From an uncultured Lachnospiraceae bacterium (GTDB lineage Bacteria; Bacillota; Clostridia; Lachnospirales; Lachnospiraceae): a stretch of DNA of 64,000 nt. The notes beneath the pieces are model-generated. The model had not been told where the DNA came from and did not search any database. It saw only the letters and a list, made by a program, of their open reading frames with translations. Of this stretch, positions 44,345 to 52,076 are shown one piece after another. A program made the position numbers and the translations under genes. How positions within the stretch are numbered: the first letter of the stretch is position 1; the number at the start of each line of letters is the position of its first letter. The DNA lies in the NCBI GenBank assembly GCA_910579615.1, contig CAJTUA010000018.1, forward strand, positions 1 through 64,000, written 5' to 3'.

Positions 44345-47053
44345 TCATTCCTGCGCATCCGCATTCCGCAATTCCCGGAAAAAATCGCTTAAAAGCGCGG
44401 AACATTCCCCGCGGCAGACACCGGCTGTTATGTCCGTTTGATGATTCAGGCGCGGGTTCTGCAAAATATTTAAAATGGAACCGGCGCAGCCTGCTTTCGG
44501 GTTCATCGTGCCAATCACCACACGCGGGATGCGCGCCTGGACAATCGCGCCTGCACACATGGGGCAGGGCTCTAAGGTAACGTAGAGTGTGCAGTCCTCT
44601 AACCGGAAATCCCGGCATTTTTTGGCGGCTTTTTCGATGGCGAGCGTCTCTGCGTGGGCGAGGACGGAAGTATCCTGGTTGCGCATATTGTAGGCACTTG
44701 CAATAATCTCCCCATTGTGTACGATAACACAGCCGATGGGGACATCCCCCGCCGCGGTGGCTTTTTTTGCCTGTTCAAGCGCCTGCTTCATAAAACGGAT
44801 ATCCGACTCGGAAGCGGCGGTCTGGTAAGTGATAGGGGATGGGGAATCTAGTGTTTGCCCGCCATGCATTCCGGATGGATTTGCGGGATAATTTTTTTCT
44901 TCGCAATTGTCCGGGTGGCTCGATAATGCTTCTGCCGGAGAATCTGCATCAAGAATTACCGTATATTCCGGCGTTTTTCCATCCTTTTCTGCCCCGGATT
45001 TTTCTGAATCACATTCGATGATTGTCACCGCAGTAAATTCCTTCGCCAAAACATCAATTTCCCCGCGCAGGCGGTAAACACAGTGTCCCCAGACCGGGGA
45101 AAGTTTTTCGTCCTCCCCGAATTCGATGGTTTCCACTGACCATTTTCCCTTCGGCAGCTTTAAAATGCAGCCGTTTACGCGGGCGCGGCAATCCGCCAAC
45201 TCCGGTTTTTCGGCAAGCATATAATTCAGTGCCAGATGGTTTTCTTCCTTCTCAAATGAGAATTTTGAGGTCAGCTTCACAAATTTTTCTCCGACATTGG
45301 CACTGCGTGAAAAATAGGACAAACCAGCTTCGCCTGGATAGGCATGGTGGCATTCGCAAAAGAATGTGTCCTCGGAAAATGTGGTGGGCGTTGCACAATA
45401 TTCCCTGCCATCCCGCTGCATACAGCCGTTAATCTCCGGAAGGTTATGGTAGGAAGACTGCATGGTCCAGATGGTGTAACGGCGCTCGGAGAAGGTGTCC
45501 TTCGTGTATGCGCCGACCCCGGCATCAATCAGGATTGGCAGGCCGCCCGCATAGACAATCACATTGCCGCAGTCGTTGTGATTGTGGTTTTCGGCGTTAT
45601 GTCCGCCTTTTGCGGCAACACAGAAATGCCTCCTGCGAAATATTCCGGCGTCCAGGGAGGCGAATTGGTCCTGTGGGCGGTGGAAAGGCTCAGTGGTGCA
45701 AAGTTCCATTGATGTGTCCGGCGGTATGGTTTGTCCGGTCTGGTGGCGTGCAGGCGCATCGGTCTGAGCCTTTAACGGTGTGCCGGGCAATGTGTCGTGT
45801 GCGTCCGGTCGGTAAACCGGCATGTCCATGTAAGTTTCAATTCGTCTTGGTTTCCCTGCATCCATTGTATTTCCTCGGTAAACTGGCATGTCCATATAAG
45901 TTTCAATTGCACAGGAGGCAAGCGCAGCATTTAAAATTGCCCGGAAATCCATATTGTCCCGCAGGGTCGGGTCGGGGGCAGCCGCCATGCAGGTTTGGTG
46001 CAAAAAAGCACCAAAACCTGCAAGTTCCGGGAGCCTGCCTGCGGTACCCATAAGGAAAATCATGGAGGCATTCGGGAAAATGCGCGCCGCGCAATCCGCG
46101 AAATTCATATAGTAATTGCCCGTCATATGTACTTTGGAAATGAAGGAATACATAGCGCAAAGCTTTGCGGTGTCAAATTGCTGCCAGAGCCCGCACTCAA
46201 AAAAATGTCCAACGGAATGTTCCCAGTATTGTGCGCCTTCATCACAGCCGCCATCGTCCGGATAATCCTCAAAATAATTGTGCAGCGAAACAAGGCAGCT
46301 TTGTGCGATTTCTGTTAGCTGCGGCAGGTGTCCGGGCGGGAGGAAGGAGGCAAGGGGCAGTTGCCGCCGGGTTTCCGGCCGGAAAGTGCTGCCGTCGGAG
46401 AATGGAATGAGCCGCACGGGATGGTTTGCGCGCTGCAATTCGGTATCCGCAAAGCCGCCCCAGGAAAAATCCCCATCGCACCACGGCAGCGCGTCCGGCA
46501 CCACGGCGCGCACGCACTCCAAAACTCCGTGGATGCACCACGGTGTCCAGTTCGACGGCACTTCGCGGCGGTTTTTCCCAAGGTCGCGCCACCAGTAGTC
46601 ATGAGCCAAAAACGGTTGGAAAATGCGCGCGTCGATGGTCTCCCAGATGCGTTTCTGCAATGTGTCGGTAAGCGGCAGGCGGGCGGAAATCATAGCGAGC
46701 GCCGCAGCGGTCTGTGAGGAAAACAAATCAATATTCGTTTCCGCCCCCTGCGGTAGTTTTCCGCTGGAATGCGCCGGAAGTACCCAGGAGCGCTCGTTTA
46801 AGGTGCAGTCAATAATGCGTTCAAGCTCCGGCAAAAAGCGTCCGCCCCCCTCGCAGAGCTCGCCAAGCGCAAGGCGGTTTAAAAGCCTGCGGCGGTGGAA
46901 ATTGGCAGCTTCATAGTGGATACGGTTGCCGCTGCGGGCAAATTCGGTGTATAATTCTTCGCTGAAATCCCCGGCATCTGCACCAAGGCAGGTAGCCGCT
47001 TCGCGGATGGCCGCGGTGCAGAAGATGCGGGAAGGGGTGCGGTTGATGTTCAT
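44345..47053 (-). CDS. Heparinase II/III-type protein fused to tRNA adenosine deaminase TadA
   Basis: This single 902-aa frame joins two unrelated enzymes. Residues 1-690 are heparinase II/III-like: an alpha-helical toroid (WWRDLGKNRREVPSNWTPW), then the beta domain with H490-N-H492-N-D494 and LPILIDAGVGAYTKDTFS. From about 750 to 902 lies a complete TadA deaminase, which converts A34 to inosine in tRNA-Arg(ACG). Its zinc/catalytic residues are intact: H800-A-E802 in VLAHAETLAI, and C830 and C833 in EPCPMCAG. The linker (about 690-750) is low-complexity. A 70-residue insertion near 400-470 contains a duplicated IETYMDMPVYR. No ribosome binding site for a separate TadA start was seen at the internal Met near 758, so fusion is the simplest reading. 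No signal peptide is present, consistent with TadA acting on cytoplasmic tRNA. Confidence 0.85.
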   Translation of the reverse strand: MNINRTPSRIFCTAAIREAATCLGADAGDFSEELYTEFARSGNRIHYEAANFHRRRLLNRLALGELCEGGGRFLPELERIIDCTLNERSWVLPAHSSGKLPQGAETNIDLFSSQTAAALAMISARLPLTDTLQKRIWETIDARIFQPFLAHDYWWRDLGKNRREVPSNWTPWCIHGVLECVRAVVPDALPWCDGDFSWGGFADTELQRANHPVRLIPFSDGSTFRPETRRQLPLASFLPPGHLPQLTEIAQSCLVSLHNYFEDYPDDGGCDEGAQYWEHSVGHFFECGLWQQFDTAKLCAMYSFISKVHMTGNYYMNFADCAARIFPNASMIFLMGTAGRLPELAGFGAFLHQTCMAAAPDPTLRDNMDFRAILNAALASCAIETYMDMPVYRGNTMDAGKPRRIETYMDMPVYRPDAHDTLPGTPLKAQTDAPARHQTGQTIPPDTSMELCTTEPFHRPQDQFASLDAGIFRRRHFCVAAKGGHNAENHNHNDCGNVIVYAGGLPILIDAGVGAYTKDTFSERRYTIWTMQSSYHNLPEINGCMQRDGREYCATPTTFSEDTFFCECHHAYPGEAGLSYFSRSANVGEKFVKLTSKFSFEKEENHLALNYMLAEKPELADCRARVNGCILKLPKGKWSVETIEFGEDEKLSPVWGHCVYRLRGEIDVLAKEFTAVTIIECDSEKSGAEKDGKTPEYTVILDADSPAEALSSHPDNCEEKNYPANPSGMHGGQTLDSPSPITYQTAASESDIRFMKQALEQAKKATAAGDVPIGCVIVHNGEIIASAYNMRNQDTSVLAHAETLAIEKAAKKCRDFRLEDCTLYVTLEPCPMCAGAIVQARIPRVVIGTMNPKAGCAGSILNILQNPRLNHQTDITAGVCRGECSALLSDFFRELRNADAQE

Positions 47054-47107
47054 GGGGGGAACCTCTTTTCTGTGTTTTGTTTTGGGTTAAAATTCTGTGG
47101 TCTTTCC

Positions 47108-47172
47108 GGTGTTCCATCCGGTCAAAACCACACACGGTCTGCCCGGATGGAGCACCAACGGTGTGTGGTTTT
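47108..47172 (-). promoter_or_regulatory. Leader with two interleaved, mutually exclusive hairpins
   Basis: GGTGTTCCATCCGG (47108-47121) can pair with CCGGATGGAGCACC (47143-47156), 14 bp with one G-U type pair. AAAACCACACAC (47124-47135) can pair with GTGTGTGGTTTT (47161-47172), 12 bp perfect. The arms are interleaved in a-b-a'-b' order. The block lies about 55-120 nt upstream of the heparinase-TadA start codon on its coding strand. Confidence 0.55.
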
Positions 47173-47249
47173 CAGACACTCCATGATAAAATGATAGTAC
47201 GGGACAGAGGAAAAGTCAAATGAAATTGCAGGTGGGACATATCCTCATG

Positions 47250-47855
47250 TTATTTAGTATTTTTCCGGAAAACATCCTCATCTTTCTGGATTCGCTCCAT
47301 CGCCTGCCCTAAGATGCGCACACACCATTCTTCTGTTTTTGCAATATCCGTGCACAATTCGCGGACAATGGCATCCCCCTCCGCAATTGCCCTCTGGTAC
47401 TGGGCATCGGAGAGCTCCCCGGCATGGTAAGCGGCATCCAGCTCGTCGCGGTCGTCAATGACTACGTCGCCTTCCGGGTCAAAGACCACATCCAGATACT
47501 GGTCGATAAAATAGGCAATCTGGTCAAAATCATAGCCCCATTGGTCAATCACATCGACATACCATAGGGAGACAGTTTTGGGATATTGGATGCCTTGCAC
47601 TATCCGGCTTTCCGGCAAAATTTTCGCCGTGATTGCCCGGTGTGTGCCGTCCGGAATCAACTGGAGCCAGCGCATGCCCTTCCCGCAGACCGGGGTTTTT
47701 CCCGCCACGGGCATTTCCCAGAAATAATAGTCGCCGTCGGTCAGGTCAATCATGCTGACAAGCCCGTGGAAATCTTCATTCTCCATCCGCATCTGATAGT
47801 AGGGAAAGTGTTGGAAAAACCATTTTGCATCCCTGTCCAAGCGTTTTTTTGTCAT
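47250..47855 (-). CDS. DUF402 family protein (probable nucleoside phosphatase)
   Basis: This 201-aa protein matches the DUF402 fold. The conserved acidic motif appears as SLWYVDVIDQWG, then YLDVVFDPEGDVVIDDRDELDAAYHAGEL. Characterised family members (FomD, Ntdp-like) are metal-dependent nucleoside di- or triphosphate hydrolases using these aspartates. The N-terminal strand region (FHGLVSMIDLTDGDYYFWEMP) is present. No partner gene is evident; the 62-bp gap and same strand as the DeoR-type gene suggest cotranscription with that regulator. Confidence 0.88.
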   Translation of the reverse strand: MTKKRLDRDAKWFFQHFPYYQMRMENEDFHGLVSMIDLTDGDYYFWEMPVAGKTPVCGKGMRWLQLIPDGTHRAITAKILPESRIVQGIQYPKTVSLWYVDVIDQWGYDFDQIAYFIDQYLDVVFDPEGDVVIDDRDELDAAYHAGELSDAQYQRAIAEGDAIVRELCTDIAKTEEWCVRILGQAMERIQKDEDVFRKNTK

Positions 47856-47917
47856 ATTTCACCTCGTTTCTGCAAAGTGAAGCCAGTTTTTCGTTTGGGT
47901 GCTTCACCTTTGCCTGC

Positions 47918-48700
47918 TTACATTTCTTCCTTTTCCACAATCACAATTTCAATTCCTTTTTCATCAAACAGTTTCAAATCATCTTCTGAAGCATCCCAGT
48001 CTGTAATCATGATATCCAGTTTTTCCGCCGGACAAATGCTGACGATAGAATCAAAACCTATTTTTTCTTTTGGAAATAAGCCGATGGTTTGTTTTGAGCT
48101 GTTGATTACCGCCTGATAAAAAAGAATTGCGGATGTTTTCTGGATTGACAAACCAAATCCGGCGGAAATAAACGCGGATGTGATAAAGCATTTGTCGAAC
48201 CGCAGGCGGTTTATTGTTTCAATCGCTATGGCATCGTAACAATTTCCCCTGCCATCCATTTCGCCGCCCAGCAAAATAATGGATACATTGTCTTTTGTCC
48301 GCAGTTCCTCCGCAATAACAATGGAATTTGTCACAACCCGGATTTTGATATTATCAGGAAGGTTCTGTGCCATAAAATAGCATACGGTGGCCGAAGACAA
48401 AAATATAACATCGTTATTCTTTATCATTGAGACCGCCTTTAATGCAATCATCAGATAATTCTCCTTGACGCAGTCAATATCCCTTACTGTCTTTTTTGCC
48501 GGTCTGCCAAGGGCAACCTGATGTAACGGCAATGCCCCGCCATGGGTTCTTTTCAATAATCCTTTTTCCTCTAATATTCTCAAGTCCCTCTTTGCGGAAT
48601 CATAACTGATTCCGAACTGCTCCTGGATATCTCCGGTCGTAATGCTCCCCTTTTCGTTTAACCAGGCAAGAATCGCCTGATGCCTTTCTTCGATAAACAT
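47918..48700 (-). CDS. DeoR/GlpR-family transcriptional regulator
   Basis: This 260-aa regulator has an N-terminal DeoR helix-turn-helix (FIEERHQAILAWLNEKGSITTGDIQEQFGISYDSAKRDLRIL). A C-terminal DeoRC sugar-phosphate sensor domain includes HGGALP, VTNSIVIAEEL and IILLGGEMDG. The start at 48700 has AAGGAG upstream; the upstream in-frame extension is not family-like. A promoter (48858-48886) and a perfect palindrome (48889-48912) lie upstream on the same strand, consistent with autoregulation. A structured repeat occupies its leader. No sugar pathway genes are adjacent, so the inducer is unknown. Confidence 0.92.
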   Translation of the reverse strand: MFIEERHQAILAWLNEKGSITTGDIQEQFGISYDSAKRDLRILEEKGLLKRTHGGALPLHQVALGRPAKKTVRDIDCVKENYLMIALKAVSMIKNNDVIFLSSATVCYFMAQNLPDNIKIRVVTNSIVIAEELRTKDNVSIILLGGEMDGRGNCYDAIAIETINRLRFDKCFITSAFISAGFGLSIQKTSAILFYQAVINSSKQTIGLFPKEKIGFDSIVSICPAEKLDIMITDWDASEDDLKLFDEKGIEIVIVEKEEM

Positions 48701-48736
48701 ATTGTCTCCTTTCATGCGGATGTTGGTTTTATGAAG

Positions 48737-48824
48737 CCCTCCGTGGAGGGATGCACGCGGATTGCGCAAAAAATACTGCTTTGTAGTGCAAATCCGGCGC
48801 AGGAAACGCTTCCGTCAGCGCTTC
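48737..48824 (-). repeat. Structured intergenic element, family B copy 2, in the DeoR leader
   Basis: It contains CCCTCC-GT-GGAGGG (48737-48750), GGATT...AATCC pairing, and GGAAACGCT/AGCGCTTCC pairing (48802-48824). It shares a conserved core with 37774-37846. It lies between the promoter at 48858 and the start codon, so it should be transcribed as leader RNA. Confidence 0.55.
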
Positions 48825-48857
48825 CTGAAATGAAATACCGGTATCATTCGTGATTTA

Positions 48858-48886
48858 ATCATAGCATAACTGTTTAAAAATGTCAA
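48858..48886 (-). promoter_or_regulatory. Near-consensus promoter for the DeoR-type gene
   Basis: On the minus strand TTGACA (48881-48886) and TATGAT (48858-48863) are spaced by exactly 17 bp. Confidence 0.75.
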
Positions 48887-48888
48887 TA

Positions 48889-48912
48889 TATTTTAACGAT
48901 TTCGTTAAAATA
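48889..48912. promoter_or_regulatory. Perfect 24-bp palindromic operator
   Basis: TATTTTAACGA and TCGTTAAAATA flank a TT centre, directly upstream of the -35 box of the DeoR-type gene. A further half-site ACGTTAA follows at 48912-48918. Binding by the DeoR-type protein is a reasonable inference. Confidence 0.65.
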
Positions 48913-49088
48913 CGTTAATCTGTTTGCGGTTTGCTTGTCCGTTTGATGGGGATTATCCGCAGCTAATACAATATTGCAGCCTGGAACCAGAAGATGCCAA
49001 TTACCATGAAAACCCTGGCAGGGATGGAATTTTGTAAGAAAATGCCGAACGGAACTTATTACTATTCAGGCAGGACTTTTCTGCCTGC

Positions 49089-49117
49089 TTGACAAACGCT
49101 CCGAAATAAAGTATACT
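49089..49117 (+). promoter_or_regulatory. Near-consensus promoter for the SRP RNA gene
   Basis: TTGACA (49089-49094) and TATACT (49112-49117) have a 17-bp spacer. Transcription would begin near 49124, about 50 nt before the predicted mature RNA 5' end, implying 5' processing or a longer transcript. Confidence 0.8.
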
Positions 49118-49173
49118 ACACCATGCATCTTATTGTTTGAATATGGATGTTTTCAATCATTATGTCAAAAAGT

Positions 49174-49439
49174 TTCCGCGCAGCCGGGGAGATAGCGGTG
49201 CCCTGTACCTGCAATCCGCTACAGCAGGGGTGATGGCGCGCCTAGGGTGATGCTCTGTGGAGCCGCCCCCTGTAAGCGATGTTGACGTTTGGGTCTTACG
49301 CAATGGGAATCCATGAACCGTGTCAGGGCAGGAATGCAGCAGCACTAAGTGGACACTTCCATGTGCCGTGAGGGAGCCTGGACCGAGTTGGCTGCAGGGG
49401 TAACGTCTGTGGGGGTCATTCGAAGCGGGTCGCGCGGAA
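49174..49439 (+). ncRNA. ffs: Signal recognition particle RNA, long Firmicutes type
   Basis: The conserved apical S-domain core appears as GTGTCAGGGCAGGAATGCAG near 49320-49340, which binds Ffh. The 5' part (CAGCCGGGGAGATAGCGGTG and following) has the Alu-domain pattern of the ~265-nt SRP RNAs of Bacilli and Clostridia. The ends pair (CCGCGC at 49176 with GCGCGG at 49432), defining the closing helix. The length of about 266 nt fits. It functions in cotranslational membrane targeting. Exact ends are approximate. Confidence 0.9.
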
Positions 49440-49554
49440 TTTATATTTTACTGCCGAAATTTTGTATTTGTATCGGATTGTAGTATATTTTCTTCCGATC
49501 TTGAATGAAAATTCCATTTCCCAGCCACTTTTTTCAATTTTTTCGAAATTTCGC

Positions 49555-49583
49555 TTTCCGTATTCCAAACTTTCGTATATAAT
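49555..49583 (+). promoter_or_regulatory. Promoter candidate for the cNMP-domain gene
   Basis: A perfect TATAAT at 49578-49583 follows a weak TTTCCG (49555-49560) at 17 bp, about 80 bp before the start codon. Confidence 0.5.
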
Positions 49584-49662
49584 AGGATGCAGGGTTTTTT
49601 GTTTTGGCGGTCTGGTGCCGCCGGACGATATTCAGAAGGTATTTTGGAAAGGATTGAATGGA

Positions 49663-51993
49663 ATGGATATAAGGCTGAAAATGAATGAGATGAATCAGAT
49701 TCCGAAGGGGACGGTTTTCTATACGGAGGGCGAACCGGTACGCTATGTTTGCGTTGTGCTGAAAGGCTGCGTCGAGCTGTATAACAAGGGCAGCCGCGTT
49801 GTTTTGGGGAACGGATGCTTTTTGGGCGTGCAGGACCTTTACCTGGGCAAAGCGCTGAGCAGCTGTGCCGCGGTGGACGATACGGTAATATATGCATTCC
49901 CGGCGGATGGTGTTTCTGCCGTTGATAAAATTTTGTCGATAAACAAGGATTACCGCGGGCTGCTGATGTATTCGGCAGTGCGCATTATCACAAACCTGTT
50001 CCGCGCGGGGTATGAGTTTAAGAAGCAGGCAGCGGCCTGTGGCACATGGCTGACGGAGGCCTACAAGGAATACATAACACTTTCGTCGCAGGGAAATTTT
50101 GGAAGTATGCGCCAGGCGGGGATTGAGAAGCTCCCTGCGTTTGACGAGACTTCCCGGGTTGATGTCAGGAAATTGAATTTTTATCTGGAGAGTGCCGCGG
50201 TTCCGGTCGATGTGATGAAGACTTTTTATGGCTATGGCGCAGGCATCACGCTCTTTCCGCTAGAGCAGGCATCCGGTGTGATGTTAGAGCTTGTGTCGGA
50301 ATGTACCGAATCTGCGGAGTACCTTGAGGGGCTATTGGCACACCTCGTCGGGGAGGATGGCGCGAGCGGCTTCTTTTCCGCGCTGATTGGACTTGCATTG
50401 AAGGCGATGGGCAGTGAGATTGGCAGGGCTGCCAGCAAGCGGATTGACGAGTGCATGGAGTACATCAATGTTTTGGAGAACCTGCTTGAGAAGAAGACTG
50501 GGCGCGGGGCGCGTGTGAACCGCGAAAATATTGAGAAGCTCTATGTGGCGCTGCTTACCGGGGAACGGCCGGAGGAGATGGCGCAGGAGGATACGGAGGC
50601 GGCGGAGCGCCTGAGCGAGCTGACGGATTGCGTTGACCAGATATTAAAATATGCGGGCTTTGACGCGGAGAAATCGGAGCAGTTTAAGAAACTGATTGAA
50701 GAGTTTGAGGCTTCGCCGAACCGGGCGAGCGCGGATGATGATATGCGCAGGCTGCGCCGCTCGATTTCTGTCCTGTTTTATGAATTGTATGAGGAAACTT
50801 TCCTGCGCGCGCGCGGCAAGATGGATGTGCCGATGGCGGTCGATCTGTTTTTGGACTTCGGCTTTGTGAGCGAAAAACTCCTGAATAAGAAAACACTGGA
50901 TTTCTTCATTTCAAGGAACGGGATGAAGCATACCGGGACTTATGGCAAGGATGGCAAGGTCTATACGGTACGGGAATGGCTCGAAGCGGTTTACAGCGGC
51001 AAGCGCGAGCCGTCAAAGAGTGAGATGGATGAGGACTACTCTGAGTATGTGCGCAACCTGCGCAAATCCAGCCAGATTACGGACGCGCAGGAAAAGCAGA
51101 TGATGGTCAACCAGAAGGAAAAACTCCATTACGAGGTGCGCAACATGTTCCAGTCCACGAACCGTGCCGTGAACGGGCAGGTTAGTACATTCATGCCAGT
51201 GTTGCATCAGGAGCTGATTGTACAGGACCTTGACCGGACGATGCTGACCTTGGAGAAGATTGATGCGATGGTGACGCGCTTAAAGAAGATTGACTACAGT
51301 GTTTTTTACCGCGATGTGCTCTATTCCAAACCGGACAAGGGGATTGATAAGATATATATCATGAAGGAATTTTATCCGGACATCATCCTGATGCCGACGG
51401 TTGGTTCGCGTGCGTCCATGTGGCAGGAATGCTCCTGCAAGCGCAGGGAATCTTCCGGAAGGTTTATTTTCCCGACATTTTTTGAGGAGGATTTCGAGGG
51501 CGCGATGGTCAAGACCTTCGGAAGATACCGTTGGGAAGTCTGCCGCTTCTTACAGGGCGGGAGCTGGAACAATATCAAATACCCTTCCCTCACATCACTA
51601 TACTGTGATTACCTGCAGTTTTATAAAAAGAACCATGACCTTTCCGAAGAGAAGAAGGAAAAAATCAAGCTGCAGATTCAGAAAGGAAAGAACAATTCAA
51701 GGGAAGTTTTCGTCATCGATTACGAGCTTTGGGTCCGCAATGAGTCCTCCGGCGCAATCCGCTTAAATAAGACAGCGCGGGAAATCCTGGCAATGTATTG
51801 TCCGTTCTCTAAGGCCGTCCGCGCGAAATTAAACGGGCAGCCGATGTTTGAGGAAGCATTTACGAAACCGGAGCGGGAGCGTGTGAAGAACATCCATGAC
51901 CTTGATTTGCGCATCCGCCAGATTAAGAAAGAGGGCAAGACCGAGGTTCCGCCGGAGGTCGAGGAGACGATGCGGTACTATCAGGAAAACTAA
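49663..51993 (+). CDS. Large protein with N-terminal cyclic-nucleotide-binding domain, condensin-operon neighbour
   Basis: This 776-aa cytoplasmic protein starts with a cNMP-binding (CRP/CAP_ED) fold at residues about 8-110: IPKGTVFYTEGEPVRYVCVVLKG, then VVLGNGCFLGVQDLYLG. There is no DNA-binding HTH behind it, unlike CRP. The middle (150-480) is helical. The C-terminal ~250 residues form an unrecognised globular domain (YIMKEFYPDIILMPTVGSRASMW, FGRYRWEVCRFLQGGSWNN). The start at 49663 is preceded by AAAGG. The open frame upstream is non-protein-like and overlaps the promoter. It is followed 83 bp later by the kleisin-like gene, with a hairpin between them, so it may be a regulatory partner of the condensin-like complex. 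Function unknown. Confidence 0.7.
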   Translation: MDIRLKMNEMNQIPKGTVFYTEGEPVRYVCVVLKGCVELYNKGSRVVLGNGCFLGVQDLYLGKALSSCAAVDDTVIYAFPADGVSAVDKILSINKDYRGLLMYSAVRIITNLFRAGYEFKKQAAACGTWLTEAYKEYITLSSQGNFGSMRQAGIEKLPAFDETSRVDVRKLNFYLESAAVPVDVMKTFYGYGAGITLFPLEQASGVMLELVSECTESAEYLEGLLAHLVGEDGASGFFSALIGLALKAMGSEIGRAASKRIDECMEYINVLENLLEKKTGRGARVNRENIEKLYVALLTGERPEEMAQEDTEAAERLSELTDCVDQILKYAGFDAEKSEQFKKLIEEFEASPNRASADDDMRRLRRSISVLFYELYEETFLRARGKMDVPMAVDLFLDFGFVSEKLLNKKTLDFFISRNGMKHTGTYGKDGKVYTVREWLEAVYSGKREPSKSEMDEDYSEYVRNLRKSSQITDAQEKQMMVNQKEKLHYEVRNMFQSTNRAVNGQVSTFMPVLHQELIVQDLDRTMLTLEKIDAMVTRLKKIDYSVFYRDVLYSKPDKGIDKIYIMKEFYPDIILMPTVGSRASMWQECSCKRRESSGRFIFPTFFEEDFEGAMVKTFGRYRWEVCRFLQGGSWNNIKYPSLTSLYCDYLQFYKKNHDLSEEKKEKIKLQIQKGKNNSREVFVIDYELWVRNESSGAIRLNKTAREILAMYCPFSKAVRAKLNGQPMFEEAFTKPERERVKNIHDLDLRIRQIKKEGKTEVPPEVEETMRYYQEN

Positions 51994-52001
51994 AGTGCAA
52001 A

Positions 52002-52033
52002 AAAGCCGCGCGAAATTCCAAAAACGCGGCTTT
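52002..52033 (+). terminator. Hairpin between the cNMP-domain gene and the kleisin-like gene
   Basis: AAAGCCGCG (52002-52010) pairs with CGCGGCTTT (52025-52033). The 3' side has only three T residues, so it could attenuate rather than fully end transcription into the condensin-like genes. Confidence 0.5.
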
Positions 52034-52076
52034 GGCAGGAGAAACTGGGAAGACGGCAGGACGGGGAAAGAAAGCT

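Noticed and set aside
43605..44618. Longer form of the radical SAM activase starting at 44618
   Set aside because: The extra 100 codons overlap the TadA part of the neighbouring gene and have no ribosome binding site; the start at 44318 has AAGGAG.
47108..47172. Stable H-type pseudoknot with both full stems
   Set aside because: Connectors of 2 and 4 nt cannot span 12- and 14-bp stems, so alternative hairpins are more realistic.
49160..49345. Minus-strand 61-codon frame in the SRP RNA gene
   Set aside because: It lies entirely within a recognised structural RNA.
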